A stretch of DNA of 64,000 nucleotides, taken from contig NZ_FOBX01000002.1 in assembly GCF_900109945.1 (NCBI RefSeq), forward strand, positions 124,001 through 188,000, in the 5' to 3' direction. The position numbers were made by a program, and so were the translations under genes. The DNA comes from Bradyrhizobium sp. OK095 (GTDB taxonomy: Bacteria > Pseudomonadota > Alphaproteobacteria > Rhizobiales > Xanthobacteraceae). Shown piece after piece: positions 34,441 to 44,061 of this stretch. The notes under the pieces are model-generated. The model searched no databases. It was not told where the DNA came from and saw only the letters and a program-made list of their open reading frames with translations. Every line of letters starts with the position of its first letter. The first letter of the stretch is position 1.

Positions 34441-35373
34441 TCACTTCTCCGGCGGCGGCACCGCGCCGGTCTGGCTGGTGATCAGGCCGTAATGCTCGAT
34501 GCGGCGGTGCTGGGCGAAATTGAAGATCGTGGTCTTGCCGAAAATGGTGGCATCGAGATCGCAAGCGTGAACCAGAACCTCGTCGTCCTCGGTCTTGGCC
34601 TCGGCGACGATCTCGCCATTGGGATCGACGATCAGGCTGCCGCCGAACAGCGGATGGCCGTCCTCATCACCGGCCTTGGCCACCGCAACCACCCAGGTCG
34701 CGTTCTGATAGGCGCCGGCCTGCACGGAGAGGCGGTTGTGGAACAGGCGCTTCTCGACGCCCTCCTCGCTCCTCTCGGCATTCACCGACGGCGTGTTGTA
34801 GCCGATCAGCACCATCTCGACGCCTTGCAGGCCCATGACGCGATAGGTCTCGGGCCAACGCCGGTCGTTGCAGATCGCCATGCCGATGATGCCGCCAAGC
34901 TCGCGCCAGACCTTGAAGCCGAGGTCGCCTGGCTCGAAATAGCGCTTTTCCAGATGCTGATGCGAACGCTTGGTGTCGAAGTCCACATGGCCCGGCAGAT
35001 GGACCTTGCGATATTTTCCGACAATCTTGCCGGACTTGTCGGTGAGAATAGCGGTATTGAAGTGATGGCCGTCGGGCGTCAGCTCGGCATAGCCAAAGTT
35101 CATCGCCATCTGGTGCTGCGCCGCGCGCTCGAACAGCGGCTTCGTCGCCGGGCCCGGCATCTCGCGCTCGAACCAGATGTCGGCCTCCGCCCGATCCTCC
35201 GAATACCAGCGCGGGAAGAACGTCGTCAGCGCCAGCTCCGGATAGACGATCAGATCGGCGCCTTTGGCCTTGGCTTCGTCCATCAGCGCAATCATGCGCC
35301 TGACCACGGCCTCGCGGCTGTCGGCTTTCTGGATCGGGCCCATCTGGGCGGCGGCAACAGTGACGATACGCAT
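34441..35373 (-). CDS. N-carbamoyl-D-amino acid hydrolase (D-carbamoylase)
   Basis: 310-residue nitrilase-fold amidohydrolase converting N-carbamoyl-D-amino acids to D-amino acids, CO2 and ammonia. The Glu-Lys-Cys triad is visible at Glu46 (PELALTTFFPRW), Lys123 (KYRKVHLPGH) and Cys168 (ICNDRRWPE). These stretches and HLEKRYFEPGDLGF match the Agrobacterium D-carbamoylase as I recall it almost word for word, so the assignment is strong. It acts on the product of the D-hydantoinase at 31588. A flavin reductase gene follows in the same operon. Confidence 0.95.
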   Translation of the reverse strand: MRIVTVAAAQMGPIQKADSREAVVRRMIALMDEAKAKGADLIVYPELALTTFFPRWYSEDRAEADIWFEREMPGPATKPLFERAAQHQMAMNFGYAELTPDGHHFNTAILTDKSGKIVGKYRKVHLPGHVDFDTKRSHQHLEKRYFEPGDLGFKVWRELGGIIGMAICNDRRWPETYRVMGLQGVEMVLIGYNTPSVNAERSEEGVEKRLFHNRLSVQAGAYQNATWVVAVAKAGDEDGHPLFGGSLIVDPNGEIVAEAKTEDDEVLVHACDLDATIFGKTTIFNFAQHRRIEHYGLITSQTGAVPPPEK

Positions 35374-35400
35374 CAGCGATTTCCTGGTGATGTCTTGGGG

Positions 35401-35414
35401 GAAGCTACAGCTTC
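35401..35414. promoter_or_regulatory. Palindrome upstream of the D-carbamoylase gene
   Basis: GAAGCTACAGCTTC has perfect 6-bp arms around AC, 28 bp upstream of the D-carbamoylase start, in the 103-bp gap after the acyl-CoA ligase. It may be an operator for an independent promoter or part of a terminator; no T-tract follows. Confidence 0.35.
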
Positions 35415-35476
35415 AAAGATGTTCCGGCGCGCGCAGCATATCGCAGCCTTGCCAGGTTTTTCCAGCCAAGCAGCTT

Positions 35477-37159
35477 TCATGCCGTCCGCCCCCATTCTGC
35501 GTCCTGCAACAACCGCCAGTTGATCTTGTTGCTCGCAGTGCGCGGCAAGGACTCGACGAAGACGACTGCACGCGGCGCCTTGTAGCTCGCCATCGCGCCG
35601 CGGGCCCAGCTCACCACATCGTCCGGCGATGTCGTTGCGCGCGCGGTATCATCGAGCACCACCAGCGCCTTGACGGTCTCGCCGCGGTAGCCGTCCGGCG
35701 CCGAGACGATGCAGCACTCCCGGATGGCGCGGTTCTGGTACATCGCGGCCTCCACCTCGGCGGGCCACACCTTGAAACCACTGACATTGATCATCCGCTT
35801 CAAGCGATCAACCGCGAAGAAATAGCCGTCGGCATCGCGATAGCCGAGATCGCCGGTGCGCAGGAACCGCTTTCCCGAGAGTTTTATGAAGGATTCGGCG
35901 TTGGCCTGCGGCCTGTTCCAGTAGCCCTGCAACACCTGCGGCCCGTGCACGACGATCTCGCCGACGACATTGTCGCCGAGCTCGGTCAGGCTGTCGGGAT
36001 CGACGACCCGCGCATCGGTCTCGTGCACGGCAATGCCGAGGCACTGACGCTTCGGAGCTGCCATCGGGTTGAGATGGGTCGGCGACATCGTCTCGGTCAT
36101 GCCGTAGCCCTCGACGAAATCGAGGCCGAAGCGGCCTTTCAGCCGTTCGGCCACCGCGGTCGGCATCGCCGCGCCGCCGCCGGTCAGCACCTTGAGTTTC
36201 GCAAAGCACTTATCGCGGAAGCGAGCGCTTGCAAGCACATCGACGATCATGGTCGGCGCCGCGTTCCAGAACGATACGCCATGGGTCTCGAACAAATCGG
36301 GCAGCAGATCCTTGTCCCAGCGCGCCATCAGCAGCAGCGTGGCACCCGTGACGACCGCGGCATTCATTGATCCCTGCATGCCCGCGACGTGGAACAGCGG
36401 CATGAAACCGGTCATGACGTCACCGCCATCGAGCCCGTACCAGCGCGCCTGAAGCACGGCGGTGAACAGCGCGCTGCGATGGGTGTGCATGCACGCCTTG
36501 GGTTTTCCCGTTGTCCCCGATGTGTAAGGCAGGATCATGAGATCGTTCGGACCAACGCTCATCGCGCCCGGCTGTAAGCCTTGCGCGATTGCCGATGACC
36601 AGACATGCCAGCCTTGCGACGACGGTACGTCCGACGGCGCCTCGGTGATGCACGACGGCAGCGTATAGGGCGTAGCGGCTGGAACCTCGTCGCGATACTG
36701 CGCAACGATCGCATGCGCGATGACTTCGCCCGCCAGCGGCGCAAAGACATCGCTCAGCTCGCTACCGATGATCGCGACCCTGGCGCCGCTGTCCGCGGCG
36801 AGATAGTCGATCTCGGCGGTCTTGTTCATGGGGTTGACGGGCACGATCACCGCGTCCGCCCGCATCACTGCGTAGTAGGCGATGACATATTGCGGCGAAT
36901 TCTGAAGCGCGATCATGACGCGGTCGCCGCGCTTCACACCGCAAGCGTGCTGCAGGAAGCCGGCCATGGCGTCGACGCGCTCACACAGCTCGGCATAGCT
37001 CAGGCTTGCGCCGTAAAACAACGTCGCCGGATGTGATGGCCGATCGCGCGCCGAACGGACCAGCGCATCGTACAGCGTCCCCTCCGGCAGCGCGAGATGC
37101 CAGGGCTCATCCACCGGCCATGCCGGCGATAGACTGGGCGTTGCGTGATCCGCGCTCAC
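35477..37159 (-). CDS. AMP-dependent acyl-CoA synthetase/ligase
   Basis: 560-residue ANL-superfamily enzyme that activates a carboxylic acid with ATP and CoA. Core motifs are YTSGTTGKPK at 212-221, GYGMTETMSPTH near 351-362, the hinge TGDLGYRDADGYFFAVDR near 425, and the adenylating Lys near 548 (RTASNKINWR). The GTG start overlaps the stop of the aminotransferase gene. The acid is unknown; location after hyuAB and an aminotransferase suggests it activates the carbon skeleton left after deamination. Confidence 0.9.
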   Translation of the reverse strand: MSADHATPSLSPAWPVDEPWHLALPEGTLYDALVRSARDRPSHPATLFYGASLSYAELCERVDAMAGFLQHACGVKRGDRVMIALQNSPQYVIAYYAVMRADAVIVPVNPMNKTAEIDYLAADSGARVAIIGSELSDVFAPLAGEVIAHAIVAQYRDEVPAATPYTLPSCITEAPSDVPSSQGWHVWSSAIAQGLQPGAMSVGPNDLMILPYTSGTTGKPKACMHTHRSALFTAVLQARWYGLDGGDVMTGFMPLFHVAGMQGSMNAAVVTGATLLLMARWDKDLLPDLFETHGVSFWNAAPTMIVDVLASARFRDKCFAKLKVLTGGGAAMPTAVAERLKGRFGLDFVEGYGMTETMSPTHLNPMAAPKRQCLGIAVHETDARVVDPDSLTELGDNVVGEIVVHGPQVLQGYWNRPQANAESFIKLSGKRFLRTGDLGYRDADGYFFAVDRLKRMINVSGFKVWPAEVEAAMYQNRAIRECCIVSAPDGYRGETVKALVVLDDTARATTSPDDVVSWARGAMASYKAPRAVVFVESLPRTASNKINWRLLQDAEWGRTA

Positions 37160-38451
37160 CCGTGCTCCTCGTCGGCGATATCGAGGCCGTGATCGAGTGC
37201 ATCCAGAAGCAGCGTCGCTTCACGCTCGGAGATCACCAGCGGCGGCGCCAGGAACAGCGAAGTCTGCTCGCCGCTGGTTCCAATCACCGCGCCGGCCTCC
37301 AGCGCCCGCTCCGCGACGCGCGAGGCGATCGGCACCTCGGTGGTGTCGGCATGCCAATTGCGCCAGTCCGGGCCGTGCAGCTCCACAGTCCAGTGCAGCC
37401 CCTGCCCCGCCACACGCTGCACGCTCGGATGTTTTTGCGCGATTGCAAGCAGGCGGCGCGTGAACAGCTTTTCGAGCTTTTGGACATGCTCGAGAATCTT
37501 GTCGTCGCTGACGACCTTCAGATAGGCGCTGACCGCGGCCATGCTGATCGGATGGCCGCGCAGCGTGCCGTAATTCTGCCAGCTCGAGCCCTTCAGCCGC
37601 TCGACGATGTCTTTCGACACCACGACCGCAGCGACAGCGGCCGCGCCGCCGCCGAGCGATTTTCCGAGCGTCACGATGTCGGGGCGGCTTTGAGCGCCCT
37701 GGAACGCGAACCATCGCCCGGCACGGCCTGCGCCGGTGACGACCTCGTCGGCGATCCAATACGAGCCCGCCTGCCGCGCGTGCCGCGCCACCTCGTCCTG
37801 ATAGGCGCCGTCGTAATAGATGCCGCCTTGCGTGTAATCGATGATCGTTGCCGCGGTGTCCGAGAGCAGGCGCGCGGCATCGGCCAGATATTCGCTGGGC
37901 GGGGTGTTGTTGGCAGGCGCGCCATAGATCGCACCATCAGGTGCGGGAAGAACCCGCACCGGTGCCATCGGCGCCGGCAGTTTTGAGCCGCCTGCGTGCA
38001 CCGCAAGACCGCCGTGCCATTGCGGCTGCACCGTCATGCTGCGCGACAGGCCGGTGATGCCGTGATAGGCGCGCTCGCGCGTCGCCAATGCCGAGCGCTG
38101 CGTCAGCGCCTGGCAGAGCGACAGCGCCATGTCGTTGGCCTCGCTGCCGCTGATGCAGAAGCGCACCGCGCCGACCCAATCCTGTTCGCCCGCGAATGCA
38201 GTGGCCATCAGATCGTCCGCGGCCTGCTCGCGACCGACCCAGGTCCAGCCCTCGTTCACCACAGGCGTATCCGCCGCGCCGCGGATTGCTTCCACCATCG
38301 CAGGGTGCCGATGCCCGAGGCCGCCGCCGGTATTGCTGCCGTCGATCAGTTTGCGGCCATCCGACAAATGGAAATAGACGCCCTCGCCGCCGACCACAGC
38401 CATCGGCGCGCTTTCGCCTGCGTTCAGTCCTGTTCGCAACAATTTGCTCAT
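37156..38451 (-). CDS. Class III PLP-dependent aminotransferase
   Basis: 431-residue aminotransferase of the GabT/HemL-like fold. Asp235 (WIADEVVTG) should bind the PLP ring nitrogen and Lys264 (VTLGKSLGGG) form the Schiff base; SGSEANDMALSL at about 101 is the phosphate region. Its substrate may be an amino acid or omega-amine from the hydantoin/oxoprolinase step. ATG 38451 is 12 bp after the HyuB stop, and the gene overlaps the acyl-CoA ligase gene. Confidence 0.92.
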   Translation of the reverse strand: MSKLLRTGLNAGESAPMAVVGGEGVYFHLSDGRKLIDGSNTGGGLGHRHPAMVEAIRGAADTPVVNEGWTWVGREQAADDLMATAFAGEQDWVGAVRFCISGSEANDMALSLCQALTQRSALATRERAYHGITGLSRSMTVQPQWHGGLAVHAGGSKLPAPMAPVRVLPAPDGAIYGAPANNTPPSEYLADAARLLSDTAATIIDYTQGGIYYDGAYQDEVARHARQAGSYWIADEVVTGAGRAGRWFAFQGAQSRPDIVTLGKSLGGGAAAVAAVVVSKDIVERLKGSSWQNYGTLRGHPISMAAVSAYLKVVSDDKILEHVQKLEKLFTRRLLAIAQKHPSVQRVAGQGLHWTVELHGPDWRNWHADTTEVPIASRVAERALEAGAVIGTSGEQTSLFLAPPLVISEREATLLLDALDHGLDIADEEHG

Positions 38452-38462
38452 CGCCTGTCCCC

Positions 38463-40043
38463 TCACTCTGCGACCGCGGCGCCGTAGCCGCCGCCGCCGC
38501 ACATCTCGATCGTGACGAGATCGTCTTGTTGCAACACCAGGTTGGACTTGCCGTCGATCGCGACGTTTGCGCCCTGCCGGATCAGCGAGATGCGGCACGC
38601 CTTGCCGGGCAAGCCGCCCTGCATGCCCCAGGGCGCAATCACCATGCGCTCGATGCAAGTGGTGAGGTGCATCGAAGGCGCGAGGATGCGATAGGTGCGA
38701 ACGGAGCCGTGACCGCCGCGATGCGCGCCCGCGCCGCCGGAATTCCAGCGAATGGCCTGCTGCTCAAGGCGGATCGCGTAGCTCGCCTCGATCACCTCGA
38801 CCGGCGTGTTCGAGGTGTTTGAGAGATGCACCCGGGTCGCCGACATGCCGGCCCGGTCATGCCGCGCGCCTTCGCCGCCGCCGTGGACCTCGTAGAGCAT
38901 CTTCCAGGAGCCGTTTGGCCGTGGTTCGGCGAAAAACAACACGCCCGCGGTGGTCGCGCCGCCGGCCGACAAACGTTCCGGAATGGTGTCCTGCATCGCG
39001 CGAAAAATTGCATCGACGATGCGCATGGAGGTCTCGTGGTTGCCGGCGGCAACAGATGCGTTCCAGCCCGGCTCCAGGATCGAGCCCGGACGCGTGATGA
39101 TGGTCAAAGGCCGCAGCGCGCCGGCGTTCTGGTGCATGTCGCGCCCGCTCATGATGCGCGCGGCATAAGCGACAGCCGAGCGTGCCATGAACGGCGTGGT
39201 GTTGCAGAAGTTGGAGACACGGTCGCAGCTTCCGGAGAGGTCGAAGGTCGCCTCGTCGCCCGCGATGGTGATTTTCACATGGATGCGTGCCGGCGCGTCG
39301 TTCACGCTGCCGTCGTCGAGATAATCCTCGCCCTCGTAGACGCCGTCCGGCAACGCGCGGAGCGCCTCGCGCATCTCGATCTCGGAGAGATCGTGCAGGC
39401 GCGACTGCGTCGCCGTGAAGATCGCCTTGCCGTGCTCGCGGCAGAGCTCGACGATGCGCTTCTCACCGGCTTTGGTCGCCGCGATCTGGGCAAGCAGGTC
39501 GCCCTCGCACGACTCGGGGTCGCGGACATTGGCCTTGAGCAGCTGCACGATCGGCGTGCAGACGCCGGCCGCGGTTGCGATCAGCACCGGCGGAATGCGC
39601 ATCGCTTCCTGGAAGGTGTCGATGGCTTTTGCAAAGTAGCTGCCGGGCCAGGTGCCGCCGATATCGGGCCAGTGCGCGAGGCTGACCGCGAACGCCACAA
39701 TCTCGCCGTCGACGAAGACGGGCCGCACGACCTTGACGTCGTTGAGATGATTGCCGCCGAGCGCGCCGACATTGTAGATCACCACGTCGCCGTCGTTCAG
39801 GCTGTCGCGCGGCACGACCTTCAGCAGTTCGGGAATGGTGTAGGCCATCGCGCCGAGATGGATCGGGATGTCGCGGCCCTGCCCGACCAGACCGCCGTGG
39901 CCGTCGGTGATCGCCGACGACAGATCGCCGGCCTCGCGCAGCAGCGGTGAGCGCGCCGAACGCGTCATCACCAGGCTCATTTCCTCGGCCGCGGCGGAGA
40001 GCCCGTGCCTGATGACTTCGACGACGAACGGATCGAGCTTCAT
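38463..40043 (-). CDS. hyuB: Hydantoinase B/oxoprolinase-family subunit
   Basis: 526-residue HyuB-type subunit. Typical motifs include the start KLDPFVVEVIRHGLSAAAEEM, ITDGHGGLVGQGRDIPIHLGA near 66-86, DGDVVIYNVGALGGNHLNDV near 103-122 and DLSGSCDRVSNF near 268. With HyuA it forms an ATP-dependent hydantoinase, N-methylhydantoinase or 5-oxoprolinase-like enzyme that opens a lactam ring. The ATG overlaps the HyuA stop (ATGA), so expression is coupled. Confidence 0.93.
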   Translation of the reverse strand: MKLDPFVVEVIRHGLSAAAEEMSLVMTRSARSPLLREAGDLSSAITDGHGGLVGQGRDIPIHLGAMAYTIPELLKVVPRDSLNDGDVVIYNVGALGGNHLNDVKVVRPVFVDGEIVAFAVSLAHWPDIGGTWPGSYFAKAIDTFQEAMRIPPVLIATAAGVCTPIVQLLKANVRDPESCEGDLLAQIAATKAGEKRIVELCREHGKAIFTATQSRLHDLSEIEMREALRALPDGVYEGEDYLDDGSVNDAPARIHVKITIAGDEATFDLSGSCDRVSNFCNTTPFMARSAVAYAARIMSGRDMHQNAGALRPLTIITRPGSILEPGWNASVAAGNHETSMRIVDAIFRAMQDTIPERLSAGGATTAGVLFFAEPRPNGSWKMLYEVHGGGEGARHDRAGMSATRVHLSNTSNTPVEVIEASYAIRLEQQAIRWNSGGAGAHRGGHGSVRTYRILAPSMHLTTCIERMVIAPWGMQGGLPGKACRISLIRQGANVAIDGKSNLVLQQDDLVTIEMCGGGGYGAAVAE

Positions 40044-42049
40044 GCTGCGCTCCGCGTCAGGAACAGATTGCCTGATACATCCGGTTTTGCCTGCCAGCCG
40101 GGTGGCACGACAACCGTGGACCAGGCGTCTTCGATGATGGCCGGGCCGCTGACGATGTCAGTCAGCGAGGCGCGATCGATGATGGCAGTCTCGATCTCGT
40201 GAAGGCCATCGAACGAGCAGATGCGCTTGCCGGTGGAGACCGCCCTCACCGCCGTCGCCGGCCGGCTCACGACGGTCGTTGATGGGCGGCGCGCCTGCAC
40301 GCGCACGGATTCGATGACGCAAGCCTCGCTGGTCGCGTAGCCAAACAGCTCGTGATGCCGCGCCAGAAAGTCCTTCTTGAGCTTGGCAACATCGAGCGGC
40401 AGCACGAACGACACCGGAATGGCGTCATTCTGCGCGGCGTAGCGCATCAGCGCGACGAGTTCGACCTGGATCTCCGCCAGCGCAACACCGTTGGCGATCA
40501 GCGGCGCCCGGGCATCGTCGATCAGCGTCCCGATCCGTTCCGACGCGCGCGCAAGGTCGATCCCATCGAGCGCCGCGCGCAGCGTCTGTTGCTGCAAGAA
40601 GCTGAAATCGGCAGTGAGACAGCCCAGCGCCGAGAACGCGCTCGATGCGCTGGGCACGACGACCTCTGCAATTCCGTAGAGATCAGCGAGTCCCGCCGCA
40701 TGCATCGGGCCGCCACCACCGAAGGCGAGCAGCGTGCAGTCTCGGCCGTCGATACCGCGCTCGACCGTGACGCGGCGCAGCGCGCGGGCCATGGTCGCGT
40801 TGGCGACCTTGATGATGCCGAGTGCGGTTTCGGTCAGGCTCAGACCCAAGGCCCGCGCGATGGGATCGATGACGCGCTTGGCGGACTCGATATCGATTCC
40901 AATCCGGTCGCCGAGCTTTGTCTCGGGATTGAGATAGCCGAGCACGGCATTGGCGTCGGTGATGGTGGGTTCAGTGCCGCCGCGGCCGTAGCAGGCCGGC
41001 CCGGGCTCAGAGCCGGCGCTCTCCGGGCCGACCGTGAGGCCGCCGGGACCGTTGCGCACGATCGATCCGCCGCCCGCCCCGATCGAGTGAACCGCGAGCA
41101 TCGGCTGACGCAGCGGCTTGTCGCCGAGCATGCGGCCGTCGGTCATCTCGGCCTGGCCGTCGACGATCAGGCAGACGTCCGTCGTGGTGCCGCCCATGTC
41201 GAACGTCAGCATGCGGGATGTGCCGAGCTGGCGCGCGATGCTGACGGAGGCCGAGACGCCGGCAGCCGGGCCTGACATCGCCATCACAAGCGGCCGCCGC
41301 TTCACCGCCGAAATCGGGATCATGGCGCCGGCCGAATGAAACACCTGCAAACCAGGGCCGATCGGCAGCCGCTGCTCCAGCTCGCTGAGATATTCCACCG
41401 CGATCGGCATCGCCGCCGCGTTGAACACGGTTGCCGAGGTCCGCTCGTATTCGCGCGCTTCGGGATTGACCTCGTGCGACAGCGAGACATGGGTAACGAC
41501 GCCCTTGAGGCGTTCGCCCAGCATCTTTTCATGGACAGGATTGGCATAAGCGTGAAGCAGAGCGACTGCGACGCTCTGAACGCCGGTCCCTTTCAGCCAC
41601 GCCACCAGACGCTCGATCTCCGATTCGTCCAGCGCCTTCAGCACCCGGCCTTCGTGATCGAGGCGCTCGGCAATGCCAAAGCAACGTTCAGGCGGCACCA
41701 GCGGTGGCGATTTCGGGGGAATGTCGAGACGATAGAGATCGCGGCGGCGATAGCGCGCGATCTCCAGCACATCGGAAAATCCTTCGGTCGCGACCAGCGC
41801 CACCTTCGGCAGCCGGTTCTCGACGATGGCGTTGGTCACGCGCGTGGTGCCGTGGACGAAGCGCTTGACCTCGCTCTTGCGCAGGCCCACCGCTTCGATG
41901 GCTTCAAGCATTGCCTGAACGGGCGCGTCGGGGCGCGACGGCACCTTTGCGATCCGCGCCTCGGCGGAATCGCGCCGGATGGCGATGATGTCGGTGAAGG
42001 TGCCACCGATATCGGTGCCGACTTCCCAATGATGTTCGGAAGAGCTCAT
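40040..42049 (-). CDS. hyuA: Hydantoinase A/oxoprolinase-family subunit
   Basis: 669-residue ATP-binding subunit, actin-like ATPase fold. The phosphate loop VGTDIGGTFTDI is at 10-21; VHGTTRVTNAIVENR lies near 65-79, TFDMGGTTTDVCLI near 280-295 and LLAFGGGGPMHAAGLADLYGI near 450. It uses ATP to activate the ring carbonyl for HyuB. ATG 42049 is chosen from the family start; the longer frame runs into the intergenic region. First gene of a hyuA-hyuB-aminotransferase-ligase operon, downstream of a MocR regulator. Confidence 0.93.
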   Translation of the reverse strand: MSSSEHHWEVGTDIGGTFTDIIAIRRDSAEARIAKVPSRPDAPVQAMLEAIEAVGLRKSEVKRFVHGTTRVTNAIVENRLPKVALVATEGFSDVLEIARYRRRDLYRLDIPPKSPPLVPPERCFGIAERLDHEGRVLKALDESEIERLVAWLKGTGVQSVAVALLHAYANPVHEKMLGERLKGVVTHVSLSHEVNPEAREYERTSATVFNAAAMPIAVEYLSELEQRLPIGPGLQVFHSAGAMIPISAVKRRPLVMAMSGPAAGVSASVSIARQLGTSRMLTFDMGGTTTDVCLIVDGQAEMTDGRMLGDKPLRQPMLAVHSIGAGGGSIVRNGPGGLTVGPESAGSEPGPACYGRGGTEPTITDANAVLGYLNPETKLGDRIGIDIESAKRVIDPIARALGLSLTETALGIIKVANATMARALRRVTVERGIDGRDCTLLAFGGGGPMHAAGLADLYGIAEVVVPSASSAFSALGCLTADFSFLQQQTLRAALDGIDLARASERIGTLIDDARAPLIANGVALAEIQVELVALMRYAAQNDAIPVSFVLPLDVAKLKKDFLARHHELFGYATSEACVIESVRVQARRPSTTVVSRPATAVRAVSTGKRICSFDGLHEIETAIIDRASLTDIVSGPAIIEDAWSTVVVPPGWQAKPDVSGNLFLTRSAA

Positions 42050-42464
42050 GTGGGGGTCAGTTACGGATGACGGCCGAGCCGGACGCCGGGTCCATAGCAA
42101 CGTCCAAAGCCACACCGAGAGCGCTCATCATCATCCCCTGTCATGCCACCGACTTCGAGCGTGCGACAGAGCGATAGGCTCCGGATAGGGCCAGAGTTGT
42201 CGCAAACCACTAGACCAGCGCCCACGCGACGCCGCGCGCCGCGCCACCCGCTGCACGTTTTGGTGCAGTGCTGCCTGCGCAGAGTGCAGGCGAACGCAGG
42301 CTGTTCCAAGCGAGAAACGTGCAGCGCACCACGGGATTTTCGGCGCAAATCGTGACGCCCGCCGCACTGCGATCCGAGTGTCTCAAACCGTCTGTCTAAT
42401 TTGCAGGCGATTGAACGGCGTTGCGGGATAGCTGGCTGCCTAGGAGCTATGCACAGCGGTCGCC
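42050..42464. other. 415-bp intergenic region upstream of hyuA with repeated GTGCAG hexamers
   Basis: No gene is supported here. The hexamer GTGCAG occurs at 42263, 42284 and 42319, with its complement CTGCAC at 42251; the first two direct copies are 21 bp apart. CTGCAC-N6-GTGCAG at 42251-42268 is an inverted repeat that resembles an NtrC site but has a spacer one base too short. GCCTGC-N7-GCAGGC lies at 42273-42291. The region very likely holds the hyu promoter and the MocR binding sites. Confidence 0.5.
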
Positions 42465-44012
42465 TCAGCTTCTCTTTATTGTACGAACAGTAAGAGAGGG
42501 AATTGCCTTCTCGGATGGTGCATTGCGGGAGCTGCTGCCGATGCAAGCCGCGATTCTCGCGAGCAGCGGCAAGGCATCCTCGACGCGCAACCGCCCGTAG
42601 CCGAACACCAGCCCCTGCCGCGTCGGCGCTTCCAGAAAATTCTGCGACAAGGGCTGCACGTGAATGCCGGCCTGCTTCAGGGTCGCTGCCGCCTCGCGGT
42701 CACTCATCCGCGCCTGCATCGCGTCGGTGAACAGCGCCACCAGATGCAGTCCGGTGACGGCCGAGGACACGGTCAGATCATCAGGCATCAGCGCCGCGAT
42801 GGCGTCAATCAGCGCCTTTCGCCTGCTGGCATAAACCCGCCGCATCCCGCGCAGATGCCGCAGCAAGTGTCCTTCCCGCATGAACTCCGCCAAGGCGAGC
42901 TGTCCAATGCCGGAGGTGTGCACGTCGATGCGCGCGCGGCCCTTCGAGAAGCCGTCGATGAATTGCCTGTTGGCCACCATGTAGCCGAGCCGCAGGTTCG
43001 GCATCATGATCTTCGAGAACGTGCCGAAATAAATCACCCGCCCCTCGCGATCGAGCGAACGCAACGACGCGATCATGCTGTCCTGATGCCTGAACTCCGA
43101 ATTGTAATCGTCCTCGATCACCCAGACGTCGTTCTTGTTGGCCCAGTCCAACAGCTCGAGGCGCCGCTCCAGGCCCATGCTGATGCCGAGCGGATATTGA
43201 TGCGACGGCGTGACGACGATCAACTTCGCACGCGGCGCGCGCCTGATGCCTTCAGAGACGACCAGCCCCTTGTCGTCGACCGGAACCGGGACGAGCTTCG
43301 CGCCGGCCGCCGTGAGCGCCCACCGCGCCTCGACGAAGCCGGGCTCCTCGACCCAGACCTCGTCGCCGGGATCGAGGATCATCCGGCTGCAGAAATCCAG
43401 CGCACCCGACGTACCCGAGGTGACCACGACCTCCTCCGGCGAACAAACGAGCCCACGGACCGAGCCGAGGAAGTTCGCGATTTCGCTCCGCAGCCGCGGA
43501 TGTCCCTCGGGCGGAAGGTCGAGGCACTCCTGCTCTCTCGGGTTTTGCCAGGTCTGGCGCAGCAGGCGCGACCAGTCCTTGAACGGAAAGGTCGAGATGT
43601 CAGGCGCGCCGGGACTGAACTCCGACGGCCAGTTGGTCTCGTAGTCGAAGGCGAGCAGCGAACGCCAGCGCTTCGACATATGCGCAGGCCTGGCCGTGGG
43701 CGACTTGGCGGACGGAGGCTCGACATGTGGTGTCGCAACGGATGCGACCATGACGCTGCCGCGCGGCGTCGATTCAAGATAGCCCTCGGCATAGAGCAGA
43801 TCCCACGCGGTCAGCACCACCGTGCGCGAGCAGCCCAGTTCCCGTGCGATCTCGCGCGAGCCCAGGAATTGCGTTCCTGCCGGAAAGACACCACGCAGAA
43901 TGCAGCCACGGATGTGAGCCGCGATCTGCAAATGCAGCGGCACGGCCGAGGTCCGGTCAATATGCATCCCCGCAAGGGATACGCGCTTGCTCAGGTGACG
44001 ATCTCTGTCCAT
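42465..44012 (-). CDS. MocR/PdxR-type regulator (GntR winged helix fused to aminotransferase-like domain)
   Basis: 515-residue regulator. Residues about 16-90 are a GntR-type winged helix (PLHLQIAAHIRGCILRGVFPAGTQFLGSREIARELG); residues about 120-495 are a fold-type I aminotransferase domain with PLP Lys in YFGTFSKIMMPNLRLGY. Such proteins sense PLP or amino compounds and activate nearby genes. It reads toward hyuA across the repeat-rich 415-bp region, so hyu control is likely. ATG 43967 is an alternative start. Confidence 0.92.
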   Translation of the reverse strand: MDRDRHLSKRVSLAGMHIDRTSAVPLHLQIAAHIRGCILRGVFPAGTQFLGSREIARELGCSRTVVLTAWDLLYAEGYLESTPRGSVMVASVATPHVEPPSAKSPTARPAHMSKRWRSLLAFDYETNWPSEFSPGAPDISTFPFKDWSRLLRQTWQNPREQECLDLPPEGHPRLRSEIANFLGSVRGLVCSPEEVVVTSGTSGALDFCSRMILDPGDEVWVEEPGFVEARWALTAAGAKLVPVPVDDKGLVVSEGIRRAPRAKLIVVTPSHQYPLGISMGLERRLELLDWANKNDVWVIEDDYNSEFRHQDSMIASLRSLDREGRVIYFGTFSKIMMPNLRLGYMVANRQFIDGFSKGRARIDVHTSGIGQLALAEFMREGHLLRHLRGMRRVYASRRKALIDAIAALMPDDLTVSSAVTGLHLVALFTDAMQARMSDREAAATLKQAGIHVQPLSQNFLEAPTRQGLVFGYGRLRVEDALPLLARIAACIGSSSRNAPSEKAIPSLTVRTIKRS

Positions 44013-44061
44013 CGCATGGAGGCGGTTGTTGGAACGGGCGGCGATAGAAGCCGGCCTCCCC

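Noticed and set aside
42097-42112. A sigma-54-like element upstream of hyuA (minus strand TGGCTTTGGACGTTGC)
   Set aside because: GG and GC are separated by 11 nt, while sigma-54 promoters need 10; the -24 half is also weak.
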